Source of the DNA: Cephalopachus bancanus
Taxonomy: Eukaryota > Chordata > Mammalia > Primates > Tarsiidae
Assembly: GCA_027257055.1 (NCBI GenBank)
Contig: JAPVLO010000133.1
Coordinates: forward strand, 2,356,001-2,420,000
Length of the DNA stretch: 64,000 bases
Reading direction: 5' to 3'
Shown here: positions 10,829 to 23,627 of the stretch, piece after piece
Layout: each line of letters opens with the position of its first letter
Position numbering within the stretch: the stretch's first letter is position 1
Made by a program: the position numbers and the translations under genes
Notes under the pieces: generated by a model
What the model was told of the DNA's origin: nothing
What the model saw: the letters and a program-made list of their open reading frames with translations, nothing else
Database searches by the model: none

Positions 10829-12831
10829 GGAAGATGGCAAACAAGCCAGTAGGACAATGTGAGTCCCCGTGTGAGTGAGTGAGTGTATGGAAAATTTTGT
10901 GGACATGCTGGTGAGCGAGTGGGCTTGTGAAGAGCTGACTGAGTGAGGGCCAGGGAGCTAGTATCCAGGGCTCTACTGGTGCAGTGACTAGTGCCAGAGC
11001 TGCTGGACTTGGACCCGGACCCTAGCGACTCCCAGGATACAGAAGCTGGGCGCCATTTTCTTTTTATTTCTCTCTCTTTTTTTTTAAATCAACAAACCCT
11101 CCCTCGGAAGAAAATGCTGGGAGAGACTAAGTGGGAGCTCGTGAGCAAGTGGCCAGGCCCCTGGTGCAACTGCTGGTGCTGCAGCTTCTCTGCTTTGCCC
11201 CACAGCTTCTCTGCTTTGTCCCTGGCTCTTTCCAGGTCACAGAAGCTGAGCACCATTATTTTTTTAAACAGACAAAAGCTTTCCTGTGAAAAAGTAGTGG
11301 GGAGAAATCATTGCCCCACACTCTCGCTGACCATTGCAGCAGGAGAGATACTGCTGGCTCCTGGCTTTGCCTCACCACTTCAGCACCTTACAGGGCACTG
11401 GCAGAAGGTGCTGTGGAAAGTCCAGAGGCACAGTCCCATGGAAGAGGGCAAGAGAGGCACTCCACTCCCATCTTGAAGGTGGTGCAGAAAAGTACTCTGA
11501 CTTGCTCAACACAGAGCAACAGACCTGTTTTCTGTGACTGGCTCATCAACTACTCAGGGATTGACCATGATCCAGAAGGAATATCCTGAAAGCACAACTT
11601 CGGAGGGACATGATAAGTGCTGAGTTCCAGGCGCCCCACCCCCTATCCTGATCCATCTGTGAGAGAAAGGGTGTGGCCAGAAAAGGACAAGGAAGAACTC
11701 CAAAGAGATCATTGCTCAGTTTAGGACTGACCCAAACCCTCTCCTCCCCAGCAATCCTCTGAAAGTCAGACCCACACAACTGGGCCACAGTTGAGAGGGA
11801 CACACCTGGGGGGAGCATGGACATCAGTCACAAAAGGAGAACTCCATTCCAGGATAGGCCTGGTAGGGGCACACCCTGAGTCTACATACTTGGGGAAGAG
11901 ACAATCCCATACCTCCCCACTAGAGGAGATCTCCCTGACCATATGAGAGTGTGAGGGGAGGACTACAGCCCCACCCACCTCCAACTGTCCCTCCTTCCAT
12001 GCTTAGGACACTTAGGAGAGAGTGAAAGAGATGACTCTGCAGGAGAGATCTGATTAGAGAAACAACAGAGCCTGCCACAAGAGGGCAGATTTTTTTTTTT
12101 TTACTTTTCAATTTTTTTTAATTTTTTTTAAATATTTGTTCGTTAGTTCATCTAATTTTAAAATATTTTTACTTTGTGAATGAATGTGTATGAGAAGGTT
12201 TCATCTGCATCCCGTCCAAATGTTTTCCTTTTCTTTTTCAGTTTCTTTATTCATTTACTTGTCATTTTCTGTTTATGTGTGTATGTTAATGATTGAGTGT
12301 TCATCTTTCAATTTTATTGTTGTTGTTGGTTTGTTTTTGCTCTTTTGTTCTTCTGCATTTTTTAATTTTCATTTCTTATAATTTAAGGTGTGTGTCAATA
12401 TATGTGTGAAGGTTCACCTAAATTCCTTTTTATTCCCCCCACCTTCCGGTCTTTCCATTTTTCTTCTCTATTCACTTCATGTTAGGCATCTGTGTGTGTG
12501 TTTCGTTTTCTTGGTCTTTTGTTGTTGTTGTTGTTTGGTTTGTTTCATTTTGTTATTATTTCCAGTTTGTTTCGGGGTGTGTGTGTATGTCTGTGTGTGT
12601 GTGTTCCATTGTTTTTTGCATAGGCTTCTGTTCTGCATTGTCATATTAGAGTGGTGGTGGGGAGTGAGTCTCAGGGAGCACACACCACAATAAGTGAACA
12701 TTGTAATTTACAAGTAGTTTCTGAATCCTAGTGCTCCATCCCCTACTTTATTCAAATTTCATAAACTACAAGAGACAGAAAAGCTACAGCACCACCATTC
12801 TATTTCAAAATACAACAAATCCAGAGCCTGG
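10829..12831 (+). promoter_or_regulatory. L1-A 5' UTR / promoter region
   Basis: The element opens GGGGAAGATGGCAAAC. The AAGATGGC core matches the YY1 site that positions transcription at the first base of primate L1s. A G+C-richer proximal part (10829-12060) is followed by a T-rich and TG-rich part (12085-12610). The frames reading through these low-complexity stretches (for example 12388-12693) are not genes. Promoter activity is inferred from position and family only. Confidence 0.6.
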
Positions 12832-13932
12832 ATGAGTAAAAATAGAGAACTGAGCAAACATCAGAAGGGAAACCCTCTCCCACTGACACTGAATAACAGA
12901 ACTAAAGAGAAAAATAAGATATCTGTCACAAATGAGGGAAAACCAAAGGAAGACCTCAGGCAATCTCAAGTGTACAAAGACAAAACTCCTGAAAAAATCA
13001 GGCATGATGCCCAAACAATGAAAGTCACTAACAACTGGCCCCAGAATACAACAGGGATTAGGGAATGGATGGAAAGAGTGAATAAGATTCAAGAAAGACA
13101 AGATGCAACACTTAAAGAACTTGTAACACAGATTTGGGCAATAAAAAATTTCATCCAGGAAATAAATAACAAGATAACAAACATGGAAAGCAGAATTAAT
13201 CTAGCTGAAGAAAGAATCTCAGAACTTGAAAACCAGATCATGGAATTAGCATGATCTGTAAAAAACATAGATAGAAGACTCAGAAAGAAAGAACAAAGCC
13301 TACAAGAGATGTGCAATTATGTCAAAAGGCCGAACCTACGCCTGATTGGTATCCCAGAAGAAGAAAGGGAAATGGAGATAATCCATGAAAACTTTTCCCA
13401 TCTCACCAGAAATGTGACCAGTCAAGCACAAGAGATACACAGAACTCTCACAAGACATTAAATAAGAAGACCAACCCCTAGATACATGGCAATCTGCCTA
13501 CACAACCTTGTCACAAAAGAAAAAATCCCAAAGGCAACAAGAGAGAAAGGTCAGACTACCTACCAGGGAAAACCAATCAGAATAGCAACAGATCTATTGG
13601 CAGAAATGCTACATGCAAGAAGGGACTGGAGTCTTATATTCAAAGTCTTCAAAGATAAACAATTTCAACCAAGAATTTCCTATCCAGCCAAACTCAGCTT
13701 CATCAGTGATGGAGAATTAAAATCCTTCCCAGAGATCCAGTTCCTAAGAGATTATGCACCTTCCAGACCAGCTCTACAAGAGACACATGATCACACACTT
13801 TCCAAGAGAAGAGCAGAGCACAGAATCAACAGAGAATACAGCGCAAAAAGAAATTTGAAATCGCACACATATAACAACCCCAAAGTCAAAAGAAAACAAC
13901 AAACAAAAAATATTTTTATAAGAACCTCATGA
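12832..13932 (+). pseudogene. L1-A ORF1p remnant (RNA-binding chaperone)
   Basis: ORF1p is the trimeric nucleic-acid chaperone that coats L1 RNA in the ribonucleoprotein particle. The frame opens at 12832 and shows a heptad-patterned coiled coil over about residues 75-140, rich in E/K/I/L (NKITNMESRINLAEERISEL). It is stopped by TGA at 13252, probably a decayed CGA. Beyond the stop the RRM start (RPNLRLIGIPEEE) is readable, then further stops. The C-terminal domain reopens at 13486-13932 (REKGQTTYQGKPIRIATDLL ... YPAKLSF). The ORF1 stop TGA overlaps the ORF2 ATG as ATGA at 13929-13932. It is non-functional. Confidence 0.88.
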
Positions 13933-16900
13933 CAGCAATAAACAATCACATTTCAGTAATCAGCCTGAATGTGAATGGACTAAATGAACCACTGAAAAGA
14001 CACAGAATGGCACTGGATAAGAAACCATGACTCAATTATTTGCTGCATCCAGGAGACACACCTCACTACAAGGGATGCACACAGACTCAAATTTAAAGGA
14101 TGGAAAATGAGTTTTCAGGCAAATGGATCACAAAAGAAGGCAGGAGTTGCAATCTTAATATCAGATAAAACAACATTTAAGCTATCAAGAGTTTAAAAAG
14201 ATGCAAAAGGACACTACATAACAATAAAAAGTTCAAGCCATCAACAAGAAATATCCATACTAAACATATATGCACCCAACACAGGAGCACCAACATTTAT
14301 AAAACAACTACTAAGTAAGCTAAAAAAAAGATATTGACTCTAACACTATTATAACAAGAAAGTTGAATATCCCACTAACAGCCCTAGATAGATTGTCAAG
14401 GCAACAAATCAACAAGGAGATCCAAAACCTAAACTTGACACCCGACCAAATCCACTTAATAAACACCTACAGATTATTCCACCCAACAACCACAGAATAG
14501 ACATTCTACTTATCAAGACATGGAATGTACCTCTAGATCGATCACATCCTTGGCCATAAATCAAGCATAAACAAATTCCTTAAGGTTGAAATCTTGCCAT
14601 GCACACTCTCAGACCACAGGGGAATAAAAATAAATATCAATGTCAACATTTCCCCAAAGTCCACAAGGAAATGGACACTAAACAGCATGATGCTGAACAA
14701 CTACAGGGTCAAAACTGAAATCAAAGCAGAAATTAAAAGATTCCTGGAAACAAATGAAAATGAAGAAATATCTTACCAAAACTGTTCTAAGAGAGGAATT
14801 TATACCTCTACAAGCACACATCAAGAAAACGGAAAGATCACAAGTGGAGAGCCTAACAAATCACCAAGAGAGCTGCAAAGAGAAGACCACCAAAACCCCA
14901 ACTTTAACAGAAGAATTCAAATCACCAAAATAAGAATCCAAATATGGAACATAGAACACAAAAATATCATAGAAAACATCAGCAAAACTAAAAGCTGGTT
15001 CTTTGAAAGAATTAACAAGATTGATGGACCCCTAGTCAGAATGACAAAGAAAAAGAGAGAAAAGACCCAAATAAGCACAATCAGAAATACAAAAGATCAA
15101 ATCACAACTGACCCTGAAGAAATACACCTATATGTAAACAAACTTGTGGACTTTCTGACATCACACAACCTCCACAGCTTGAAACAAGAAGACACTGAGA
15201 TACTAAATAGACCAATAACAACTAACAACTCAGGAAATTGACTCTGTCATATGAAAACTACCTACAAAAAAAAAAAAAATCCTGGACCAGATTACTTTCC
15301 AGCAGAATTCTGCAAAATGTACAAGCATGGCTGATACCAATCCTACTGAAAGTATTTCAGGCAATTTACAAAGATGGAATTCTCCCCAAAGCATTTTACA
15401 AAGTTAACATCACACTGATATCCAAACCGGGTAAAGATCCAACAAAAAAAGAGAACTACAGGGCAATATCCCTTATGAACATAGATGCAAAAATCTTCAC
15501 CAAGATTCTAGTAAATCAGACCCAAAAGCACATCTCAAAAATCATCCACCATGACAAGTAGGCTTCATCTCCAGGATGCAAGCCTGGTTCAACATTCACA
15601 AGATCATAAATGTAATTAAATACATCAACAAATGTAAAAATAAGAACCACATGATTATCTCATTAGATGCAGAAAAACTTTTGATAAAATCTAGCATCCT
15701 TTCTTGATAAAACCCTCAAACACCTAAGTAGAGAAGGAACATACCTCAAAGTAGTAAGTGCCATCTATGATAAACCCACAGCTAACATATTGCTAGATGG
15801 ACAGAAACTGGAAATATTTCCCCAGAAAACTGGAACAAGACAAGGCTGTCCACTCTCACCCCCTCTTTTTCAGCATTGTGTCTCAGGATACAAAATACCA
15901 TTCCTCTCAGACCGGGAGATGACAATACATAAATTCATGTGGAAGTATAAACGACCACTAATAGCCAAAACAATCCTTAGCGAAAGAAACAAAGAAGGAG
16001 GTTTCACATTTCCACATTTGTGTCTCAGTATACAAAATAAATGTGCAAAAGACCATTACATTCCTATACACCAACAACAAGCAGGCAGAGACCCAAATTA
16101 AAAGCACAATCCCATTCACAATATCCACACACACAAAAAATGAAACACCTCAGCATCTTCCTAACCAGAGAAGTGAAAGACCTTTACAATGAGAACTACA
16201 AAATACTGCTCAAAGAAATCCAAGATGACAAACAAATGGAAGAATATTCAATGTTCATGGATAGGAAGAATCAACATTTTAAAAATGTCCATCCCACCAA
16301 AGACAATCTACAGATTCAATGCAACATCCATTAAGTTACCAATACCATTCCTCTCAGACTGGGAGATGACAATACATAAATTTATGCGGAAGCATAAATG
16401 ATCACTAATAGCCAAAACAATCCTTAGCAAAAGAAACAAAGAAGGAGGTTTCACATTTCCTCACTTCAAACTGTACTACAAGGCTTCAGTAGTCAAAACA
16501 GCCTGGTATTGGTACAAGAGGCGTCACATAGACCAATGGAATAGGATAGAGATTCCAGAAGCAAAGTCTCAATTTCTCAACCTACTCATCTTTGACAAAG
16601 CTTCCAACAAAACCTGGGGAGAGGAGAACCTGTTCAGTAAGTGGTGCTGGGGAAACTGGCAGATCACATGGAGAAGATTGAAACAGGACCCATACCTATC
16701 ACCATACACAATAATTAATTCTAAATGGATCAAAGACCTAAACGTAAAACCTCAAACTATAAGAATCTTAGAAAATGTAGTAGACACCCTATGGAAATTG
16801 GAACTTCCAACCAATTCCTATTCAGAATCCTAAATGCCCATACCTTAAGAAATAAGATAGACAAGTGGGACCTCATCAAACTAACAAGCTTCTGCAAAGC

Positions 16901-17652
16901 AAAAGAAATCATCAAGAGAGCAGGGAGACAACCCACAGAATGAAAAAATTGTCAACCATATATCTAACAGAGGCCTAACATCTAGTATCTACAAGGAACT
17001 CATACACGCCGAAAGGAATAAAACAAACAGACCCATTAAAAAGTGGGCAAAAGACATGAATAGACACTTCTCAAAAGAAGATATATGGGCAACCAAAAGA
17101 CACATGAAAATGTACTCAGCCTCAGTCATCATCAGAGAAGTGCAAATCAAAACCACATTGAGATACCACGTAACCCCAATAAGAATGGCCATCATTAGTA
17201 AAACAAACAACAAATGCAGGTAAGGATGCAAAGAAAAAGGAACACTTCTACATTGCTGGTGAATGCAAACTAGTGCAACCTCTTTGGAAGACAGTGTGGT
17301 GATTTCTGAAAGAACTAGAAATTGAGCTTCCATATGACTCAGCAATTCCCCTATTGGGAATATACCCAGAGGAACTCAAATCATTCTACAAAAAAGATAC
17401 CTGCACATGAATGTTTGTTGCAGCTCTACTCACAGTAGTAAAAACATGGAACCAACCATGTTGCCCAGTGAAGTTGGACTGGATAAAAAAATGTGGTACA
17501 TATACACAGTCCAATATTATACAGTCGTAAAGAAGGACAAACATATGGACTTCACAGTAACTTGGATGGATTTAGAGTCGATCATACTCAGTGATCTATC
17601 ACAGAAACAAAGAACAGAGTACCATATGTTCTCACTCTTAAGCAGACCTTGA
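13929..17652 (+). pseudogene. L1-A ORF2p remnant, RT core deleted
   Basis: ORF2p supplies the endonuclease and reverse transcriptase for target-primed reverse transcription. The start ATG overlaps the ORF1 stop. The endonuclease is readable in pieces: the Asn-containing SLNVNGLN motif near 13960, the glutamate-bearing QETHLTTRDAHR-like stretch near 14050, and SDHRGIKI at about 14610. RT segments include [20 protein letters not shown] (15418-15477) and [10 protein letters not shown] (15834-15863). The YADD catalytic box that should follow is absent because about 170 bp are missing after 15875. The C-terminal Cys/His segment is present but shifted. Many frameshifts and stops occur; it is inactive. 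Confidence 0.9.
15876..16465 (+). repeat. Rearranged duplicate inside L1-A ORF2
   Basis: A segment of about 118 bp at 15898-16015 (ACCATTCCTCTCAG ... GGTTTCACATTTCC) recurs at 16341-16458, where it belongs in ORF2. The copies differ at about seven sites, mostly C/T changes at CpG-like positions. The extra copy sits between two copies of a short unit, TGTCTCAGGATACAAAAT (15880-15897) and its one-base variant (16020-16037). Immediately upstream, the RT catalytic region is missing. Confidence 0.88.
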
Positions 17653-17841
17653 ACAATTATAATACTATAAGAAAGGGATTGGCAGTAGCGGGAAACAGTC
17701 AGGAGAGGGGGGTGGGATTGGCAGTTGAGGTAAATTGCTTGGGGTGGGAGAAGCATACTTAATTAACGAGTGTATCTGCATAATCAATGTTTGTATTCCT
17801 AACAGAATTGTACCCCACATGTTTATAATAAAAAATAAAAG

Positions 17842-18335
17842 CTTTGAGACTTGCATTCCTAAAATAACCTCACTCACTCTTGGTTTGTAATTATTTTTAT
17901 TTATCTTTGAATTGTACTTGCTAATATTTTTAAAGAATGTTTACATTTATGCTCATGGGGAATATATGTCTTTTGTGTGTGTGTGTTGTGCTATGTAGTC
18001 TAGTTTTATTATCACAGCCATACCACCATCATAAAATGAATTGGGAAGAAGTACTCTTCTAGTTTCTGAAATAGAGTGTATAGAATTGCTAATAATTATT
18101 TGATAGAACATTTTATTTTTAATTAAATACTCAGCATAAAAATTTATCTTGGGAGTTTTAAACTATAAATTCAATAGTTAAAAAGTTTTTAAATTACTGA
18201 CTTTTGGGTAAGTCATAGAACATTGAGGATTTTTGTTGTTGTTGTTGTTGTTGTTGAGGAATTGCTCCATTTCAAATAAGTTGTCAAATTCATGTATGTA
18301 AAATCATTTGTAATAAATATTCTGTTTTTTTCAGC
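17842..18335 (-). mobile_element. Ancient L1M resumed after L1-A
   Basis: TTTGAGACTTGCATTCCTAA, AATTGTACTTGCTAATATTT, ATGAATTGGGAAGAAGTACT and GAATTGCTCCATTTCAAATA continue the antisense reverse-transcriptase region of the L1M interrupted at 10826. A (GTT)n tract at 18233-18256 is a local expansion inside it. Confidence 0.8.
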
Positions 18336-18339
18336 AATG

Positions 18340-19515
18340 AAGAATGGTGTGTATTTTCCTGTCTATTTTTTATGAAAAATTTTCTGCCATTTGGAATTAT
18401 ATTTCCCCTGTAGGTAAATTGACTTCATTTTTGTCATACTTATTTTTTTAAATGTCTTTAGTTTGCATAAGTTTGACTATAATGTATCATGGTATGATTT
18501 TTCAGGGTTTATATTTTATGATATTTACATTTACTTAACTTCTTTTGCCAGATTTGGAGAATTTTCAGCTATCATTTCTTCAAGTACAATTTTAATCCAC
18601 TCTGTTTTTCCCCTTTTTCTAGAATCCCAAAGGTACAAATTTTAGATTCTCTGTTATAATTCCACAGGTTCTTGAGGGGCTATCTTTTTAAATCTATTTT
18701 CTCTGGGGTTTTTTTTTTGGTGTTTTTTTTTTTGTTTGCTTGTTTTTTGGTTTTTTTTTTTTACAATTTTTACACTTTTGTTCTGTCTTCAAGATTTATT
18801 ATTATTTTCTCTCTGTTGTTTACTATATATTATCTACTTCTAAAATTTCTATTTGATATTTCTTTATATTTTTCATTTTTTGCTGACACTTTTTATATTT
18901 TGCTATGATATTTTATTTTTCATTTGTTTCTAGCATGTTTGTAACTGTTTGTTGAAACATATTTATAGCCACTACTTTAAAATCTTTGCCAGAGTATCTT
19001 ATGATTACTTCATCTTATTGTTGGCATCAATCAATTGTCCTTTACCAAACAGATGGAAATCTTCCTGGTTCTAGGCATAATGAATTATTTTTTATTAGCA
19101 CTGAACTTTTGAGTATTGTGTTGTATGACTCTGGATCTTATTTAAAACGTATTATAGTTGTTTTGCTATGAAATAACTCTGGCAGGGAAACGGGGCACCA
19201 CTTCATTTTTGCCAGATGAAAATAAAAGTCCAGCTTCCCTAATTTGCCTCTATTCACATTTGAGAAAGAGGGTAGCTCCTCTTTAGTGCTGGGGGGAGGT
19301 GAGTGTGCTGGTTTCGCACTCTACTGATATCTCTGACTGCTAGTGATAAGATGACCACATTACTGATTGTCATGTAGCAACATGGACTGGAAGATGGCCT
19401 CATTAATATTGAATAATGATAAAATGTATGACTCTCTACTAGGCTTTCTCTGACATCATCCTAGAAAAGATGACTTCCTCACTTCTTCCATGAAGGGGTA
19501 GAAATCCAGACACCC
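18340..19515 (-). mobile_element. Ancient L1M/HAL1-like 5' part, minus strand
   Basis: AAAATTTCTATTTGATATTT, CTGTTTGTTGAAACATATTT, CTTTAAAATCTTTGCCAGAG, TTGGCATCAATCAATTGTCC and GACTCTGGATCTTATTTAAA match, in antisense, the ORF1 and 5' regions of old L1M/HAL1-type LINEs. GGGAAACGGGGCACCACTTC near 19187 is the GC-richer 5' UTR part. It may belong to the same element as 8585-18335 or to a neighbouring one; I cannot tell by eye. Confidence 0.6.
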
Positions 19516-21805
19516 CTCCCCTACCCACTCAATGCATGATCTCAACAACCTGGCTGGTGAAAGAAGGAACCATGACTTGTTATCACCCTGCAGAGATGAA
19601 TGTCCCAGCTCTGTACTTGCCTTTACCCGATATCACCCTGGCTTGGGTTATTCTAAGGCAGTAAAAAAGCAAGTATTTACACATCAGAATCTCTTCCTGT
19701 GTGCCATCTCTTTACTGCATTCTTCTTCTTTCATCCTGGTCTTTTGTCTACATTTCTTCTGCTTGTATAAACAAATTTAGAAGGAAGGTAAAAGGAATAA
19801 ACACATGGTATCCTTTGGTCATACTTACATTTTAAAAGAACACAAAGGCTAAAATCTTATTAAAATAGGAATGTGGAAAAATACATGTGCTTCCAGGTAA
19901 GATGGTCTCTACATCTTCCTCAAAACCATGGCATGTTTGTCTGGGAGTCAATCAGATTAAGACATCTTGTCCCTCACTCAAGAGTGCACATCTCTGAAGA
20001 GGCAGCATAAATCAACATGCTGACTAGTGCCTAGGGGTGAGTGTAGGAATTTGCCCAAATTCTAGAGTAAATTTACAAAAGGTAAGTTCTCTTATGTTAA
20101 ACCTAACATAATTAACTTTACCTTAAACCTTTGTCTTCTGTGGTCCTATAAAATGACTACTCAAAAGATGGATAATACAAACTTTAAAAAAATCCTTCTT
20201 TTAGACAATATCTAATATGCCTTCAAACTTCCTTTAGATAAATCTCATTAGGTCATTTAAATAATCAGATATTATAAATCAACATTTATATTATACATAT
20301 ACAGGTTATTTAATGGAGTTATCAATCTAATCTTGTTTCTACCCATAAATATTTTTTTTAAAACAAAATACACTCAATAGACTGACGCAACCACTACTCT
20401 GATGGCAGCTCTCTAGAATTTGGTGAAATTATTCAAAAATAATGTTTTTCTAGTATAGTGGACTGGTTACTAGAACTATATTAATGATGAGAACAAAAAT
20501 AATAAAGTATTTATTTTACTCATTTAAGCATAGAAATCCCAGCAAGAAATTAAGAAAAATAAAAAGAAATGAGAACCTCAAAGAAATGTTAAGCTGAAGA
20601 CTGAGGTCAAGTTATTGCAGAACCAAAGGGTCATTTTCCAATATTCATAGTTTTTTTGGAGTAAGGAAGACTGGAGACAAAACTTAAAGCCTCCCAAGGT
20701 AGGGAATCTAACAGATTTTCTTGAGTCCCTCTTGCTATAAACCAGGGCCCAATAGGGCCAATGCATTAGTGTGATAATTAACTAGGAATAGTATGGGAAA
20801 TAACTTAACCTGAAAAGGAATACCCATAAATAAATAAACACTGGACCTAATAAAAACACATCAGAACCATTTTATGTAAAGTTAAAAAAAGAAAAGAAAA
20901 AGAAAACATAAAATAAAAGTCTGTCTTCAAAATCCTAACTAGCATAACTGTACAGATTAAAATAGTAAGATGTGTAAGAATTTGAAAAAATTGGACAAAA
21001 CGGTCACTATTTGAGAATTATATGATTATCTCACAAAGCACCCATGAGCACCTATAGATAAAAAGATAAAATTTTAGAAATAATAAGATAATTTAGCAAA
21101 CTTTGTTTAAGGAATTAACATGCACAAATTTATAGAACTTCTATGCACTAGCAATAACAATTAGAAAATGTAACTTTTAAGTAGATATGATTCACACTAG
21201 CAACAAGTTCTATAAGGTCTCCAGAAATAAATCTAGCAATCTGTATGGGACATTTATGGGGAAAAATTATGAAACATTATTAAAGCACAAAAGAAAATAA
21301 AAATCTAAAAAAATGAGTTTATCATGTTTATGGTTTGAAATACTCTGTATAAGAAAAGACATCATTCGAATCAAATATAGTGAAATTCCTTATTTCTTCA
21401 TGGTTGAAAAGGACATCTAAATCAAGGCACAAAAGCAGACCAAAATGATGGGAGATGAGCAGATTAGTATTCACATTCCTACATTACTATTTTAGAAAAA
21501 AGAAGACTTAGCATTAATTCTGTTGTTATAAACTATGGCTGCCATGAGACTATGTCTCTTAGATCAGAAACAGCAGGAAGTGTAAGTGACCAACTCCAGG
21601 CACTGTGTTCTGAAATCTGTCACTCAGTTCATAATGAGACTGCATTTCCTACTGGCTTTTCCAGCCACAATGACTGATTGAAGCAGGATACTATGGGCAA
21701 CGCATTCTTGAACCAATGGACTCATTGAGAACTCATTTAGCTTGAGAACTCCTCGTTGTCTTTGCCAAAATGTTCTTAGACTTGCTCCAAAGTCTTACAC
21801 TTTTT
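19516..21805. other. Unassigned AT-rich interval
   Basis: About 2.3 kb with no family I can name. There are A-rich blocks near 20880-20910 and a few GA-rich stretches. Open frames here do not exceed about 82 codons and show no motifs. Confidence 0.4.
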
Positions 21806-21820
21806 AAAAATGCACCTCTC

Positions 21821-22118
21821 AGCCGGGCTTGGTGGCTCAGCCTGTAATCCCACGCTTTGGGAGGCTGAGGTGAGTGAATTGCCTGAGCCTGTGGGTTCGA
21901 GACCCACCTGGGCAACTTGGCGACACCTCATCTCTACAATAAATAAAAAAATCATCCGGGCATGGTAGCGCATGCCTGTAATTCCGGCTACTCGGAAGAC
22001 TGAGGCGGAAGGATTGCCAGAGCCCAGCAGGCCGCGAGCAGCCACTGCACTCCAGTCTGGGCGACAGAGTGAGACTCCAACTCAAAAAAAATAAAAATAA
22101 ATAAACAAATAAATAAAT
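21821..22118 (+). mobile_element. Lineage Alu with perfect duplication
   Basis: The left arm reads GCCGGGCTTGGTGGCTCAGC (one base shorter than the human Alu at CTCACGCC) and carries GTGGGTTCGAGACC as B box. The linker is ACAATAAATAAAAAAATC. In the right arm about 16 bp are missing around GCAGGCCGCGAGCAGCC. The tail is (AAAT/AAAC)-interrupted. A perfect 15-bp duplication, AAAAATGCACCTCTC, flanks it (21806-21820 and 22119-22133). Confidence 0.93.
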
Positions 22119-22284
22119 AAAAATGCACCTCTCCTTCTTTCTCTATTACCTCCTCTGGAATTAGAACTACATCCTCAATTTTGTCAGTTGGCCAAAGAAG
22201 ACTAAAGATAGAAATATTTTTAATATTGAGGATATTATATAGGTACTTCTGAGGTCATTTAAAATTTAACCATTAAAAAATACA

Positions 22285-22738
22285 AAACATGTATGTTTAT
22301 CGCAGCATTGTTCACAATAGCAAGATCATGGAAACAACCATGCTGTCCATCAAAAGAGGACTGGATTAAAAAAATGTGGTACATATACATGATGGAATAC
22401 GACGCAGCTATAAAAAAGAACAAAATCATGATTTTCACAGCAACCTGGATGAAATTAGAGTTTATAATACTGAGTGATCTCTCACAGAAACAAAGATTTG
22501 AGCATCACATGTTCTCACTCATAAGTGGACCTTGAACAACTACTGTAATACTATAAGAAAAGGATTGACAGTGGCAGGAAATTATGAGGGGGGGTCAGGG
22601 AGAGGAAAGAAGGTGGGATTAATGGCAATCGATATCTGTCTGGGGAAAGGAGGGCACACCTCATCCACAAGGGTACCTGCACAATGAATATTTGTATACC
22701 TAACCCTTAATTGTACCCCACAACTTTAAAATAAAAGA
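22285..22738 (+). mobile_element. 5'-truncated young L1 3' end
   Basis: It starts in the last part of ORF2 (CATGTATGTTTATCGCAGCA) and runs through GGACTGGATTAAAAAAATGT, the ORF2 end near 22534 (AAGTGGACCTTGAACA) and the 3' UTR ending TAACCCTTAATTGTACCCCA plus an A-rich tail. The sequence is close to the L1-B 3' end, so it is from the recent family. The short frame 22293-22535 is only the ORF2 C-terminus. Confidence 0.9.
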
Positions 22739-22744
22739 TATATA

Positions 22745-23627
22745 TTATATTATAAGAAAAAAACAAAAACAAAAATTATTTTCTAACCCTAAAACAACAA
22801 CAAAAAATAGACAACTGACCAGATTTGGTCCCCGCAGAGTAGTCTGTTGATACCTGACCTAGATTATTACACGGATCAGATTATTACACCTGTAAAAGTG
22901 ATGTTCAAAATATTAGCATTACTTGTGTACCCCTAAAAATTGTTTTGAAAACTGTTTATCTTGATACATGTCTATAATGGCACCTAAAGTTCTTGTCTTA
23001 ACTGTAATCATGGCAAATGATATAACTATAGCCATAATTCTACCATATGTGTACATAAAGGTTCAGATTTAGTTTATTCAATTTATGGAAAATCTATGTC
23101 TAATAATCCAAATGACAAAGTTTGTCATATCTTTCTCAAATTCAGGTTCACTTGATATCAGAAATGAATAAATGGTTAGAGGTAAAAATATGGGTAGATA
23201 CATTGATATATAGGTTGGAGGTCGACAGATAGATAATGGGCTAGATAGATAGGCAGGTGGGCAGAGACAGGTACAAAAGACAGTTGGTTTCTTGAATTTT
23301 ACTCCCTTTTTTTTTGGTGCCCCAGAAACTTTTATGCCCTAGGATCAGACCATAATATAATTTGGAATGAGTTGGTGACATAGCTTCTACTTCCTTCTGT
23401 AAAGTAGTAGCAGGAGGATTCTGAAGAGAGAGTTTGGAAAGCCTCACTAATCCCTTGCCAAGTCAAGTTAGTTCTGGAAAGGGTACCAATGGAATCTGAA
23501 GACCTGGAAGATAATATTCGCAACTCTATGAGTCCAGTAACCTCCCCCAAAAACTGTTTCAATACCTCCATAGTTACGTGTATCCTAATTTGGAGACCAA
23601 GGGTAAAGAGTCCAAATGTTCCCTGCA
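22745..23627. other. Unassigned interval
   Basis: No repeat family is recognised, apart from a GATA-like low-complexity stretch at about 23215-23260. The minus-strand frame of 100 codons at 23332-23634 shows no motif. Confidence 0.4.

Larger units (their letters stand above)
10829..17840 (+). mobile_element. L1-A: near full-length but broken L1
   Basis: A 7-kb L1 comprising 5' UTR (10829-12831), ORF1 remnant (12832-13932), ORF2 remnant (13929-17652) and 3' UTR ending in an AATAAAAAATAAA tail near 17840. The 5' end is GGGGAAGATGGC. It is inserted into a minus-strand L1M and bounded by a degraded duplication. Both ORFs carry stops and frameshifts. The reverse-transcriptase catalytic region is deleted and partly replaced by a second copy of ORF2 sequence from farther downstream. 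It is clearly older than L1-B: weaker target duplication and many CpG-type transitions. Confidence 0.93.

Noticed and set aside
12388..12693. 101-codon frame rich in Val/Cys/Phe
   Set aside because: It reads through TG- and T-rich low-complexity sequence of the L1-A 5' UTR.
21840..21905. tRNA-like GGTTCGAGACC sites as tRNA genes
   Set aside because: They are the B boxes of Alu SINEs; no cloverleaf surrounds them.
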